From: Hyphodiscus hymeniophilus
Lineage: Eukaryota; Ascomycota; Leotiomycetes; Helotiales; Hyphodiscaceae
Assembly (NCBI GenBank): GCA_016508695.1
Contig: VNKQ01000003.1
Span: forward strand, 2,496,001-2,560,000
Reading direction: 5' to 3'
DNA: 64,000 bases
Below, in pieces: positions 1-9,394 of this stretch. The notes beneath the pieces are model-generated. The model was given only the letters and a program-made list of their open reading frames with translations. It was not told the origin of the DNA and searched no databases. Every line of letters begins with the position of its first letter. Within the stretch, counting starts at the first letter, position 1. Position numbers and translations under genes: made by a program.

Positions 1-2
1 GT

Positions 3-269
3 GGCATCTTTCCCATGGGCAGCATCCATTACGAGTTCAATGATAGCTGTGAACCCGCAGTATTCATTGCCGCATTTGGTGCCGAGGATCCTGGGTTGAG
101 TAGGATCGCTCAGAATTTCTTTGGCTTGGCTCCTGATATTGTCGATTCCGACCTCGGCTATCCATCTTTCCTGGACCATACAAATATTGCCAAATTTGCA
201 CCGACTATCCCGGCTGCGTTTGCTCTGGGAACAAAGGAGTGTTTGAACCGGTGTGGAATTAAGTATTGA
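3..269 (+). CDS. Cupin (germin/spherulin-like) protein, C-terminal part
   Basis: Partial gene: the reading frame is already open at the left edge, so the N-terminus and most of the barrel lie outside the window. The visible 88 residues start GIFPMGSIHYEFND, then contain EPAVFIAAFG and DPGLSRIAQNFFGL, which I recognise as the end of a cupin_1 domain of the fungal germin/spherulin type: the metal-site histidine loop is upstream, and the last beta strands and the C-terminal helix are here. Family members are usually secreted or wall-associated, and many bind a metal through three His and one Glu; those residues cannot be checked here. It ends with a TGA. The cupin family is fairly sure, the substrate or role unknown. 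Confidence 0.72.
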   Translation, partial: GIFPMGSIHYEFNDSCEPAVFIAAFGAEDPGLSRIAQNFFGLAPDIVDSDLGYPSFLDHTNIAKFAPTIPAAFALGTKECLNRCGIKY

Positions 270-563
270 GGGTGGAAAAGATCGTAGGCAATGAAGTCAT
301 GATGATTTATGATGTACTCTCTGTAAAACAAATCCTGAATATAGCTCATGTAAAGATATAAATCATAAATGTAAAGGAATACGAACTGAACTTCCATTGC
401 TTGTAGATCGATTCGAGATCAGGAGCAGTAAATTCGACGAGTATGGGACCTTCGAAAGGTCGCACATTAGTAGCTAACTCACAAACGAGTACTGATACAA
501 AAGAAAAGAATCCAAACGGTTTGAAACGCTCAAACTCACGTGAATCCACGGGTACGACTCAAC
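270..563. other. Intergenic, convergent 3' ends
   Basis: About 290 bases between the cupin stop and the HIS6 stop on the other strand. I see no coding pattern; it should hold both 3' UTRs. Confidence 0.5.
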
Positions 564-1476
564 TCAAGGTGTAATTTGTTGTTTGTTCCAATCTACGCAC
601 TCTTCGAAGGTTACTCCTGAGCCTCCAAATACATCCAGGGCACTTCCAATCGTGAGGTCTACCCGACCCTTGCTCAATATCTTGACATGGTCCAGGTCTT
701 GCAAATTCCGCCCACCTCCAGCATAGGTCACTGGTATACTACACCACTGTGCCAATCTCTCCACAAGCTGATCATCTATGCCTTTTTGCAGACCTTCGTT
801 ATCTGCTGCATGAATCAAAAACTCCGAGCAATACGGTTCAAGGGATTTGATAGATGCTAGGACTCCTATCAGCAATAACTCGACCGGAGTTGAGCGTACT
901 GACCCTCGCTGATCTCCATATCTGTGATAGTCTGCCATTTATTCATTGCCACAAACCAAGTATCGTTCTTCCTTCGGCAGCTGAGATCGATTACAAGTTT
1001 CTCCTTGTTTCCACCAAGAGCAGCCAGAACGGAATCGAGACGCTCCTGCGAGAATTTCCCCGAAGGAAATAAGAAGGATGTGATAATAACCTACTACTTT
1101 AATTAGCCGTCAATTGACACAGAGTGATTAGATTTCCAAGAACAATCCCAAACATTGTCGCCGTGACGAAACATACCCTCTCAGCACCCCATTCAATCCA
1201 TTGCTTCGCATTCTCATCTGTTATGCCTCCTCCGACCTGCAAGCCTCCCTTCCACTCTTCCAGAGCTTCTTTCGCAGCAGCTTCATTTCCTGGACCTAGC
1301 ATGATGACATGAGCGCCCTCCAGTCCATTGTCCTTGTAAAGCTTTGCGAAATGCCCCGCCGGGAGTTTGGAAACATAGTTCGTCTTCAAATCCGCAGTCG
1401 CAGCAGTCAATGTTCCTCCCACAATCTGCTTCACCTGCCCAGAATGTAGATCTATGCAAGGTCGGAATTTCGTCAT
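564..1476 (-). CDS. HIS6: Phosphoribosylformimino-AICAR ribotide isomerase (histidine biosynthesis)
   Basis: HisA-type isomerase, fourth step of histidine synthesis, cytosolic TIM barrel. Three exons give 259 residues, the usual fungal length: 1476-1177, 1090-904, 856-564. The introns are 86 bp (GTATGT..TAG) and 47 bp (GTCAGT..TAG). The start is the ATG giving MTKFRPCIDLHSGQVKQI, which holds the N-terminal catalytic Asp and matches family N-termini; the frame stays open upstream but without homology. Other landmarks are LQVGGGIT (phosphate loop), VIDLSCR (second Asp region), MNKWQTITD, EFLIHAADNEG and TYAGGGR. It is divergent from the FAF1-like gene, with 134 bp between the start codons. Exon phases join cleanly and all landmarks are intact, so the gene looks functional. 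Confidence 0.95.
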
Positions 1477-1610
1477 GTTAAAATGTTGTATAAGCTCTGT
1501 TGAAGATATTGCACGTCGCTGCGTTCTAACGTCGAGCGGGAAAACTTCGGCTTCCAGCCCCACTTCAAAATAATGTTTGGCCGCAAACTCCAACGCTTCA
1601 GACACCAGAC
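1477..1610. promoter_or_regulatory. Bidirectional promoter HIS6 / FAF1-like
   Basis: Only 134 bp separate the two divergent start codons, so both promoters and 5' UTRs must fit or overlap here. I did not find a clear Gcn4-type TGACTC site by eye. Confidence 0.5.
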
Positions 1611-2545
1611 ATGGCGACGACTCTAGGCAAACGGAAACGGCGCGCAACCGAGAAAGGACTGGATACTAGGGAAGGGAGCAATAAAGAGTCTACATGTCCA
1701 GAGGTGGATGCGCAAGAGCTATTTAGGCGACACTTCGAGGCAAAATTTAAGCCACTGCCTGTCGTGAAGAAAGTCGAGGAGGTGATTGTGGTTCAAGAGG
1801 ACGACTCGGAGGACGATTCAGACTGGGATGGCATATCAGATGATGATCAAGGAGCGGTTGAGGTGGTTGAACACTCAGATTTCGAATCACGATTGGCGCT
1901 GATGTCGAAAGAAGAACTCAAAGCGTTTATGGTAAGGCAAATCTTCTATTCTATGATACAGACAATTAACTCTGGCTCTAGAGCTCTAAGCCCCCCTCAA
2001 GTACCACAATTACGTCTACAACCCTGAGCAAGGTAGTTTCATCCGCAGACGAAGATGATGCTTCGGAAACAGCAAATCTTAAGAAAGATCTCGAACTCCA
2101 GCGCTTTCTCAAAGAATCCCACCTCCTCGAATCTGCGACAGATCATTCCTTCAGTGGCAAGAACCGACAAAAAGCTACCGATCTCCGACTTCAAGCCTTG
2201 GGTTCGAAGACGTCGATCCTGAAGCAGGAGAAGATGCCAATGTCGCATCGGAAGGGTATCATTGCAAAGCAAAACGAGAGAGAGGAGAAGAGACGAAAGG
2301 AGGCCAAGGAGAATGGTATTATATTAGAGAAGGCTAAGATGGTGACGAAGAAGGGGAATGAAGGAAAGAGGGACCGAGGCATTGGGGCGCCGGGGGTTGG
2401 AAGATTCTCCGGAGGCACACTGAAGTTGAGCAAGAAGGATATCTTTGATGTGGAGGGTCCAAAGAGAAGTGGGTCTAGCAGAGGCGGACGTGGGGGAGGA
2501 AGGGGAAGAGGGAGAGGTGGAGAGCGAGGCAAGAGGGGGCGATGA
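1611..2545 (+). CDS. FAF1-like 40S ribosome biogenesis protein (DUF4602)
   Basis: Two exons, 1611-1931 and 1982-2545, with a 50-bp phase-0 intron, give 294 residues. The N-terminus is basic (GKRKRRATEK), followed by the FRRHFEAKFKPL motif, an acidic stretch (EDDSEDDSDWDG) and KEELKAFM at the exon joint. The C-terminal half has LKKDLELQRFLKESHLL, KQEKMPMSHRKGI, GAPGVGRFSGGTLKLSKKDI and a final Arg/Gly-rich tail. The order acidic patch, LQRFLKES and KLSKKDI matches the yeast Faf1 / human C1orf131 family, which takes part in nucleolar 18S rRNA processing. The long RGG-like tail suggests RNA binding or nucleolar retention (inference). The family call rests on motif recognition only. Confidence 0.85.
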
Positions 2546-3675
2546 TTATGATATTATGTGGGAGACAGGTCGTTCAATGCGCTCTGGAAGGCTACATGGC
2601 CTACTTATATCACACGACCTGCACGACTCACAACGCATTGTCCCTGGTTTGGAAGGATGTCTTTCTCATGGCCAGCGTCCAGTTCGCAAGTCATGGGCTC
2701 TAGATGTGTTCGGTGGGAAAGAGTTCTGTAAGTCGGAGGACACCTACTTCAGCCTCACAATGGCCCACAGGCATTGCAATTGAAGCAGAGGAAGGACTGG
2801 ACTCGGAGGATCCAGTAGATCCTACGGCAAAATGAAGCCCATGTAATTATATTGTTCCAGCCGCGACACGGAGTGCGCTGATCAGCAAGACAGAATCAAG
2901 TCTTTCAATTTGTGATCTGCCTGACGGCCGTGTTCAGCGACAAGGAGAATGAAAATTCCCCAAACAAGGGGTTTGCCGTTGGTTGAAACTAGCAGGTTCT
3001 GTCCCAAGGAGATTTTGACTTCATCGTTCATTCCAAGCTACAGTATCCATGATGTTGCGATTTTGTCTACGGATCTTGTCTGGTGATCTTTGACAGCATA
3101 AATAACTGGACCATATGTCGAAGATGAATGTCTCACAGCATCCTGCTTGAATCCCCATTCTCCTGAGCTATAGACACTCCGTGCAGTTCTGATAAGCATT
3201 GTATATCAGACTTGGCGGCGAAAGAACCCCTAAATGCTTCCGTCAGAGCACCTCCTGGATTCGACGCAGATTGTTCAGCTATAATTTCATAACACAGCCT
3301 CAGACATTTGCCATTCCTGGTTGAACTGGAGGTTGGAGCCTTCCCGAGCATCTTCAACAGATCAGACCCCATTAGAGACAGACTTCATGCCCTTAAGGAT
3401 TATTTCGAGATGTATATGTAGTGAAGAGAGGATGGCCAAGTGCTGGTGTTGTTGTCACTAATCTCGGGTCGACCCACTGCTGCTCCCGGTGGTTTGATTT
3501 TCTAGAAGTCACTGTACCTACGTCAGATCATTCACAGCCATCAGATCATTAACAATCATCTACACCTCAAGCAACTTCAGCTTATCACGGATCAAAGCAC
3601 AACACCTCCCAAATACAATCAAGTCTACAAAGTCTACATGCTCTCTCCACAGCTTCTTGCACACTAGCTACCAAC
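2546..3675. other. Intergenic, no supported gene
   Basis: About 1.1 kb without a convincing coding region. Short frames (such as 3133-3372 on the minus strand) lack family motifs. Bases 3520-3670 are CA/TC-rich, typical of a promoter and leader for the next gene. Confidence 0.5.
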
Positions 3676-4649
3676 ATGAGCGCCGAACGTCCCCTCCAAG
3701 GCGGATGTTCCTGCGGACGGAATAAATACAGTATCCTGATCCCTGAAGGCGCAACAGAGGTTGCACAAGTTTACTTTGACAGTAGCCTTGAGCATCGTAT
3801 GTACTCTGGATAAATGTCGGTGATCAAGCAATTCTAATGGTGGTCTAGGCAGATCACAAGCTTCTCCTCTCTCTGCTTGGCTTCGTGTACCCCTCTCTTG
3901 GGTAAGTCCTCAATTCCTTATATCAGAAGGAGCTTCATTCTATCAAGCAGCCCAGTGTTCTGTGCAAGAACTGATTTGGGTTCACGGTTGAGGTTGAAAA
4001 CAGCTAAACAATTGCAGTATCACTCCTCAACTTACGCTTTCTATGATGATGAGACCCATTCGACTATCCGACGTACATATACCTCTCCCAGCGAAACACA
4101 CTCCAAACGACAGTTCTGCGGCTTCTGTGGCACACCATTAACGTATTGGACCGAGGCGTCGCCTGAGCAGGCTGACCATATTTGTCTGACGTTGGGCTCA
4201 TTGACTGGTGAGGATCTCCGTGATTTGGAGGACATAGGTCTACTACCTAAGGAGGCTCTGGATGATGCAGAGAATGACAAAGAGAAGATTGAGAATGTGG
4301 TTCCGTTCGCTGGTAGTAACAATTTGAATGGCGGAGGCAGCGAGGGACTTCCTTGGTTCCAAACAATGGTAGAGGTAAGCCTTGTGAGGGATGGAGATTT
4401 CTGTTTTGATTCTGGTGCTATTAGATTTACAACCCGCTTGCTGCTTGGCAAATGCTGATACTTCTGGATATACAGGGCAGTCGATTAGGCAAGATAAGTC
4501 GCGGCCACGGTGAGAGACGAGTAGGCAATGGCAGATACACCGTTGAGTGGGAGATTATGGAATGGAATGAGGGTGACCCAGAACCATCACCAGCCAAACG
4601 GAAATTAGGAGAGATTGATGTGGAGGATGGTTCTAAGATGGAGCATTGA
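3676..4649 (+). CDS. CENP-V/GFA domain protein
   Basis: Four exons, 3676-3796, 3849-3901, 4018-4374 and 4476-4649, encode 234 residues. The first exon carries LQGGCSCGRNKYSI with the CxC zinc-ligand pair of the glutathione-dependent formaldehyde-activating (GFA)/CENP-V fold. The third exon carries RQFCGFCGTPLTYW with the CxxC pair. Further on are LTLGSLTGEDLRDLEDIG and a Ser/Glu-rich linker. The family is a beta-sandwich zinc protein; few fungal members have known substrates, so a role in aldehyde or glutathione chemistry is only possible. Introns use GTATGT, GTAAGT and GTAAGC donors. Exon 2 is only 53 bp. All phases agree and no lesion is seen. Confidence 0.88.
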
Positions 4650-5416
4650 GACATTAACAATGCGCGAAGACCGGATTCGAATTTGAATTGAGAAGAAGCG
4701 ACTAAGAATCCTTTCTTGAAAAATCATTCTCGGTAATTACACCAGGTACTATGTGCCTGGTGGTTGTAATGATGGGGTTATGGGCATAAGGGAGATACAA
4801 AAGCCTCGGTTTGGCATCCATTCACAAGTATGAGGAGCCATGGCCCATGGGAATATGTATTGGTACGTAAGTCAGGAAGACTGGAGCAGTGATATGGAAA
4901 AGTTGCATTATGGCGGAGTTTTTGCAATAACAGATACATTACAACTTCGGGCCTTTAAGTACTTCCCTTTTGACGCCCAACATAATGGCATAATTCCTCA
5001 TTAGAAAAATACAAGTCCAGTAGTGGGTGACCGACTCATTGAGCCTCTCCTCGAAGAAGCCAAGCGAAAGACCCCTCTATCCGGCGGCTTCAGGCCCGTT
5101 TAGCCGCCCTGCAAAACTAGGTACTGTGAACCATCGCGGGTTAGGCGGGGTCAACATCAAATGGTGGGGGCAATTCAATCTCGGAACCACTTCAACGTAT
5201 CCTCTTCAGGACCTGATGCTTGATCCGGTCTATACGGTCCGAGGGGAGATCGTCTGTTTCTTATACATTGCTACACGACTAACTGCAGATTACTTATATC
5301 CACGAGTCTCCCTCTTCTTTTGCTCCCAAAATCATTTTAGACCTCACTGACATTTAGCCGGGATAAAATTACAGCATATCGGATACAAACCAGCAGATAT
5401 CAAAACAGCGAATACG
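4650..5416. other. Intergenic, no supported gene
   Basis: No coding pattern seen. It contains the 3' UTR of the CENP-V/GFA gene and the promoter of the beta-glucosidase; the last 130 bases are pyrimidine- and A-rich. Confidence 0.45.
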
Positions 5417-6942
5417 ATGACCACAGCAGTACTTCCCAAAGACTTCCTATGGGGCTTCGCGACAGCGAGGTATGTATGCTCCTCCACGCGCTGTTCTATC
5501 TGACAGCTTCACAGCTACCAGATCGAAGGTGCCCCTGAAGCTGACGGAAGAGGTCCCTCCATTTGGGATTCATTCTGCAAGATCCCCGGCAAAATCGCAG
5601 ACGGCAGTTCTGGAGACGTGGCCTGCGACTCGTACAACCGCACTGCAGAAGATATCGCACTCCTCAAGCTCACTGGTGCAAAGGCATATCGCTTCTCCAT
5701 ATCCTGGAGCAGGATCATCCCTATCGGTGGACGCAAAGATCCAATCAACCAAGCCGGTATCGATTTCTATAAGAAGTTTGTAGATGATTTACTTGCGGAG
5801 GGAATCACACCCTTTGTGACGCTATTTCATTGGGACTTGCCTGATGGATTAGATAAAAGATATGGTGGATTGTTGAACAAGGAGGAATTTGTGGCGGATT
5901 ATGGTCATTATAGTAGGGTTCTTTTCGAGGCCATTCCGAAGGTCAAGTATTGGATTACCTTCAATGAGCCTTGGTGTTCGTCGATCTTAGGATATAGCAC
6001 TGGATTGTTCGCTCCTGGACATACCTCAGACAGGACAAAGAGTGCTGTTGGAGACAGCTCGAGAGAATGCTGGACTGTAGGACATAACTTGCTCTTGGCG
6101 CACGCAACTGCAGTCAAGATCTACAGAGAAGAGTTCAAGGCTAAGGATGGTGGTGAAATTGGCATCACTCTCAATGGTAGGTCTCCAGTCTCAGCTGAAG
6201 CCAAATTTGACACCCCGCAGGCGATGCTGTCTACCCCTGGGATCCCTCGGATCCTCTCGATGTCGAAGCCGCAGAACGCAAACTCGAATTCAGCATCTCC
6301 TGGTTCGCAGATCCCATCTATCTAGGCCACTACCCCGCCTCCATGGTCAAGCAACTCGGCGATCGTCTCCCAAGCTGGACACCGGAAGAGATCGCCCTTG
6401 TCAAGGGTTCCAACGATTTCTATGGCATGAACCATTACACTGCGAACTACATCAAGCACAAGTCCACCCCGGCCGAAGCCGACGATTTTCTTGGAAACCT
6501 CGAGACGCTTTTCACTGCCAAGAACGGCGACGGAATCGGCCCAGAAACCCAATCTTTCTGGCTTCGTCCTAACCCTCAAGGCTTCAGAAACCTACTGAAT
6601 TGGATCAGCAAGAGATATGGCGGCCCTAAGATCTACTGCACAGAGAATGGTACCTCGCTGAAAGGGGAAAATGACTTGCCCAGAGAGCAGATCCTGGATG
6701 ATGAGTTCAGAGCCGAGTATTTCAGAGGTTATGTTGATGCGTTGGCGAAGGCTGTCCAGGATGGTGTTGATGTTAGAGGGTACTTGGCTTGGAGTTTGAT
6801 GGATAACTTTGAATGGGCCGAGGGTTATGAGACGAGGTTCGGAGTTACCTTTGTTGATTATGAGGGTGGGCAGAAGAGATATCCTAAGAAGAGTGCTAAG
6901 ACTGTTGGACCTCTGTTTGAGAGCTTGATCAAGAAGGATTGA
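5417..6942 (+). CDS. Glycoside hydrolase family 1 beta-glucosidase
   Basis: Three exons, 5417-5469, 5515-6176 and 6221-6942, give 478 residues, a full-length GH1 enzyme. The N-terminus (LPKDFLWGFATAS then YQIEGAPEADGRG) is the family signature, split by a 45-bp intron. WITFNEPW near residue 170 gives the acid/base Glu, and IYCTENGTS near residue 380 gives the nucleophile Glu. The C-terminal NFEWAEGYETRFG block binds the glycone. There is no signal peptide, so it is probably an intracellular enzyme cleaving cellobiose or aryl-glucosides (inference). The second intron is 44 bp (GTAGGT..CAG). All catalytic residues are present. Confidence 0.95.
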
Positions 6943-7092
6943 GAGAAAGTCAGCTAGACAGACGGGCCGTCGAAAGCATAGGTCCAAAAAGATTGATCCG
7001 TAAGGACCGGGTATCTAATCACACTTAAAGTGCTTGCAAATCTCTCTATGGCCTATATCGACAACAGGCAGTTCGTAACTCCATTTGCGCCT

Positions 7093-9051
7093 TTATGCAT
7101 CCCCCAATACCTGAACTGTTTCATCAGCTGCAGGTTTTTTCTTTGGCTTCCCAGCAGCTCCGTCTTTCCTAGGCCTGGCCTTCTTGGACCTGACGTACGT
7201 CTTCTCTCCCTCTGGATGAATGCCGCTTGATGATTGTGACCTTGGCTGATTTTCTTTCTCGCCAGAGCCATCATCGACATCTCTCGGCGTATCGCGTTGA
7301 GCCTCAATAGCTTCCTTCTTCTTTTTCTCCGCCGCCGCACGAGCAGCGATACGTTCTTCCTCCTCCGCAAGATGCTTCGCTTCGAGTGTCACTCTCTCTG
7401 CATCAATCGACTCAATCTCTTCAAGTTTGACTCCGGACAATTCCTCATAAGTGTCCAGCTCGATAGCGATGCCTGCTCCCTTCAAGATTTTATCAACCTT
7501 GCTAGGGTTATCCTTTTCTTCCTTATTGAACTTCAGCTTGATTTGTCGACGATTTCGGTGTGGAAACATCTTGGCGATCATCTCAAAATCGGTGCCAAAC
7601 ATGCGTAAACCTTTCCAGAATATCTCGTTCGCCGCCATATCCCAAAGCTGAGCTCGTTCTCTCTTCATGTGTGTCCCAGAGGTAGTGATCTTTGAAAAGT
7701 CATTCTCCACCACCGCTTCGATCTCTCCCTGTTCTGCCCGTGCTCGTTTCTGTCGATCTAACTGCATACTCGTAGTGTCCACGACAATCTGACCATCCAC
7801 CACCTTCATTCGAGGCCCACCACCATCTGGTTGTACTTCTTCGCGAGATTCGCCTTCAACGCCCTGGGTCTCCTCGAGAACTTCAACTGCTACTAATTCG
7901 GGATGTGTCTTGGCAAGTTGAGCTTTGATGATTTTCTCCTTCTCTCTCTGTCTCAGCTCATCGTGAATGCTGAACTTCTTGCCAATCCGTAGATCCTTGG
8001 TCAGATCTACCATCTTGATCTCTACCGCATTGATTTCCTCGTTTTCCGCCCCTTCTGGTGTCTCAGCACGTTTTTTCTTCTTGTCACCATCTTTCTTCTT
8101 TCTACTTGATTTCTTGCCTGGAGCTCGCCGTGGTCGGTTGAGCTGCATTTCCACAGTAGCTCGCACATCACCACCATCTTCACCTTGCTGGACCTTTCGT
8201 CTCTTTGGAAGTTTTTTCTTGGTACCAGTAGTAGGTTGTTGAACAGGCTCTCCAGGAGTTCCATCAGGGTTCAGCGGTGCCATGGGTACAATCACAGGTG
8301 TTTGGGCCAATTGCCCGCCTTCAATCCTGGATCCAACATCTCCAGCAGGACCAAGACCATTTGTAGTGACCACGGGAGAACCACCGCGGCCAGTCTGTGC
8401 ATTACCTAGTAAAGGATGTCGAGTGGAAATAATTTCTGGCTCGGAAGCTTGTGTCAAGGAAGTAGAAGACTCTGCATTCGTAGATATCTCTATAAGAGAC
8501 GGAGGTGTTGCTACCCGTTCGGCCTGTAAAGAATTGGCTGATCGTGTGGCGGCGTGGGAGGGTTCGGGGTGTAGAGGGATCGGTTGTGATTGCTCTCCGG
8601 TGAGTTGAAGTGGCTCAATGGGTAAGGGAGATCTCGGCGCATCAAGGCTCGAAGGCTGGTGTCTCTTGCCTCTCTCTTCTGGCACCTCTAAATCCGGCTC
8701 TCTTGACTTTCGTTTCAGACTTTCTTGGTCCGCTTGAACTGACAAATTTTGAGGTATGTCGGTAGCTCCAGGGGTAGGATGCGCATGAGGAAATGCATCT
8801 CTAGGATCGTCTAATATAGGTTGCGGGGTATGTTCGACCATCCTAGACAGCTCGTCCGATGGTGCTGGGGTATCGTCATCGTCAATTGTAATAGTCTCAA
8901 CATGATGCGAATGAGGAGCAGGTGTCTGCGATTGCCGTTCAACACTTGGTCTCGCGGAAGATTGTGCAGAGGTGGGAGCGCCAGGTAGTCGTCGCTGTGG
9001 GATTTTCGGCGCAAACGACCTGCCGCCTTTCTTCTTTACAACAAGACTCAT
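7093..9051 (-). CDS. BDP1: Transcription factor TFIIIB subunit B'' (Bdp1)
   Basis: Single-exon gene, 652 residues. The start at MSLVVKKKGGRSFAPK fits fungal Bdp1; the frame continues upstream without homology. The first 300 residues are low-complexity Pro/Ser/Thr. A basic block (KKLPKRRKVQQ) and KKRAETPEGAENEE precede the conserved core MVDLTKDLRIGKKFSIHDEL. The extended SANT/Myb domain lies near residues 465-512 (LWDMAANEIFWKGLRMFGTD, FPHRNRRQIKLKFNKEEK). The Lys-rich tail is probably nuclear targeting. Bdp1 acts with TBP and Brf1 to recruit RNA polymerase III at tRNA and 5S genes. It is tail-to-tail with the GH1 gene and divergent from BRE1. Confidence 0.93.
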   Translation of the reverse strand: MSLVVKKKGGRSFAPKIPQRRLPGAPTSAQSSARPSVERQSQTPAPHSHHVETITIDDDDTPAPSDELSRMVEHTPQPILDDPRDAFPHAHPTPGATDIPQNLSVQADQESLKRKSREPDLEVPEERGKRHQPSSLDAPRSPLPIEPLQLTGEQSQPIPLHPEPSHAATRSANSLQAERVATPPSLIEISTNAESSTSLTQASEPEIISTRHPLLGNAQTGRGGSPVVTTNGLGPAGDVGSRIEGGQLAQTPVIVPMAPLNPDGTPGEPVQQPTTGTKKKLPKRRKVQQGEDGGDVRATVEMQLNRPRRAPGKKSSRKKKDGDKKKKRAETPEGAENEEINAVEIKMVDLTKDLRIGKKFSIHDELRQREKEKIIKAQLAKTHPELVAVEVLEETQGVEGESREEVQPDGGGPRMKVVDGQIVVDTTSMQLDRQKRARAEQGEIEAVVENDFSKITTSGTHMKRERAQLWDMAANEIFWKGLRMFGTDFEMIAKMFPHRNRRQIKLKFNKEEKDNPSKVDKILKGAGIAIELDTYEELSGVKLEEIESIDAERVTLEAKHLAEEEERIAARAAAEKKKKEAIEAQRDTPRDVDDGSGEKENQPRSQSSSGIHPEGEKTYVRSKKARPRKDGAAGKPKKKPAADETVQVLGDA

Positions 9052-9394
9052 AATGACGAGCCCTTGCGCATAGTATGGGTATGTAATAGTAAGCGATCGA
9101 TATGGTAATCTTGTGAGCAAGTGGAAGGTTCTGCTAGTTCATGTTCCTGACAACAGAGTCACTGCCGAATCCCCACGTCCGGAAAGGGACAAGGCATGCG
9201 GCTCAATTATCACGTGATCTAATCTTTAGTGCCTTCGCTTTCTTTGACGCAAAAAACAACTCCTCTTCATACTACAACCAAGTCCACAACACTACACAAT
9301 CCTTCCCAGATCACGCTACAGCTGCCGCAGGTCAATCTCGGCCAGACTGCTCAACTCTGTATCTTCATGTGCCGGCCAATTTTCTCTCATTGAG
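9052..9394. promoter_or_regulatory. Bidirectional promoter BDP1 / BRE1
   Basis: A 343-bp gap between divergent start codons, CA- and pyrimidine-rich toward BRE1. It contains TATCACGTGATC near 9209-9220, a palindromic CACGTG E-box core that could serve bHLH factors such as Cbf1 or Pho4 types (inference). Confidence 0.4.
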